A stretch of DNA of 5,613 nucleotides from Oscillospiraceae bacterium (GTDB lineage: Bacteria; Bacillota; Clostridia; Oscillospirales; Ruminococcaceae): contig JAITVU010000149.1 in assembly GCA_031285645.1 (NCBI GenBank), positions 1 to 5,613 on the forward strand, read 5' to 3'. Below are positions 5,402 to 5,613 of this stretch, one piece after another. A program made the translations under genes and the position numbers. A model generated the notes under the pieces. The model did no database searches. It saw nothing but the letters and a program-made list of their open reading frames with translations, and was not told where the DNA came from. How positions within the stretch are numbered: the stretch's first letter is position 1; each line of letters begins with the position of its first letter.

Positions 5402-5500
5402 CTAATCCGCATATAAAATCCGACGAAACAGAGCGATGCTTTCTTTGAGAAGAAAGCGTTTTGAGTGATAGTTGAGTAGCTGATTTTAAAAGCGGATTAG
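5402..5500. repeat. Nested 99-bp palindrome next to the transposase-like gene
   Basis: CTAATCCGC (5402-5410) pairs exactly with GCGGATTAG (5492-5500). After a 3-base internal loop on each side TAAAATC (5414-5420) pairs with GATTTTA (5482-5488). A separate perfect hairpin GCTTTCTT-TGAG-AAGAAAGC (5438-5457) sits near the centre. It lies between the yqfD leader and the start of the plus-strand transposase-like gene, 41 bases before its ATG. It could belong to the left end of an insertion sequence, be a small palindromic element, or be a control site for two divergent units. No yqfD promoter is clear here; TATTAT at 5401-5396 (minus) has no good -35 partner. Confidence 0.45.
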
Positions 5501-5541
5501 GTTTTGTTGACACAACGACACAAATATGATAAAAAAAGAGC

Positions 5542-5613
5542 ATGAAGATAACAAAAAGACAGTATAACAAGATAGCAGAAATGTTTCCGGTTCAGCGAGG
5601 GAACGTAACATAC
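5542..5613 (+). CDS. Probable IS5-family transposase, N-terminal 24 residues (cut by window edge)
   Basis: The visible residues MKITKRQYNKIAEMFPVQRG then NVTY follow the pattern 'MKxxxxQYxkIxxxFPxxRGNV', the opening of many IS5-type (DDE) transposases with the insertion-element protein domain, which normally continue into a 'LNAxLYxxExGCKWRxLP' segment. That continuation lies right of the window. The gene is on the opposite strand to all the others and sits in AT-rich DNA, as expected for a mobile element. AAAGAG just before the ATG is a weak ribosome site. I see no confirmed terminal inverted repeat or target duplication, because the other end of the element is outside. The call rests on a short match from memory of the family. 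Confidence 0.5.
   Translation, partial: MKITKRQYNKIAEMFPVQRGNVTY

Noticed and set aside
5507..5530. Plus-strand promoter TTGACA ... TATGAT before the transposase-like gene
   Set aside because: The spacer is only 12 bases. The alternative -10 (TAAAAA at 5530) has a 17-base spacer but is weak and would start transcription almost at the ATG.
5211..5570. A 119-residue minus-strand frame considered as yqfC or another gene
   Set aside because: It runs through the palindromes and AT-rich DNA, has a hydrophobic start typical of T-rich sequence, no family resemblance, and is not YqfC-like.

Overview
This window looks like chromosomal DNA of an endospore-forming Clostridia-type Firmicute. The evidence is the gene order and protein content: read on the minus strand, from high to low coordinates, it runs yqfD, phoH, ybeY, dgkA, era, recO. 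This is the conserved Firmicutes cluster known from Bacillus (yqfC-yqfD-phoH-yqfF-ybeY-dgkA-cdd-era-recO), and YqfD is a sporulation-associated family. Base composition is moderate, with AT-rich spacers. I cannot name a species.

Layout from left to right: positions 1-369 hold the N-terminal part of recO, cut by the window edge. Then come era (405-1295), a 117-base spacer, dgkA (1413-1904), ybeY (1891-2400, overlapping dgkA by 14 bases), a 245-base structured spacer, phoH (2646-3638), a 350-base AT-rich spacer with a likely promoter, and yqfD (3989-5191). All are on the minus strand. Upstream of yqfD there is no yqfC. Instead there is a 118-bp repeat-like palindromic element (5213-5330), an AT-rich stretch with a nested palindrome (5402-5500), and the first 24 codons of a plus-strand gene resembling an IS5-type transposase (5542-5613, cut by the window edge). 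Three genes of the Bacillus cluster are absent from their usual places: yqfC, yqfF (pgpH) and cdd.

The genes mainly serve ribosome and RNA maturation (YbeY, Era, PhoH), lipid phosphate recycling (DgkA), recombinational repair (RecO) and sporulation (YqfD). phoH, ybeY, dgkA, era and recO are probably co-transcribed from a promoter in the yqfD-phoH spacer. I found no convincing intrinsic terminator in the window, so read-through from yqfD is possible.

The most unusual part is the non-coding DNA. Several spacers are filled by long nested inverted repeats. The best case is the ybeY leader: a strong Shine-Dalgarno sequence lies about 95 bases from the ybeY start, and an 85-base hairpin between them would bring the two to a normal distance. 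A second extended hairpin sits directly upstream and contains the phoH stop codon. A perfect 13-bp inverted repeat overlaps the yqfD stop codon. No entirely new protein system is visible here; the candidates for novelty are these RNA or DNA structures.
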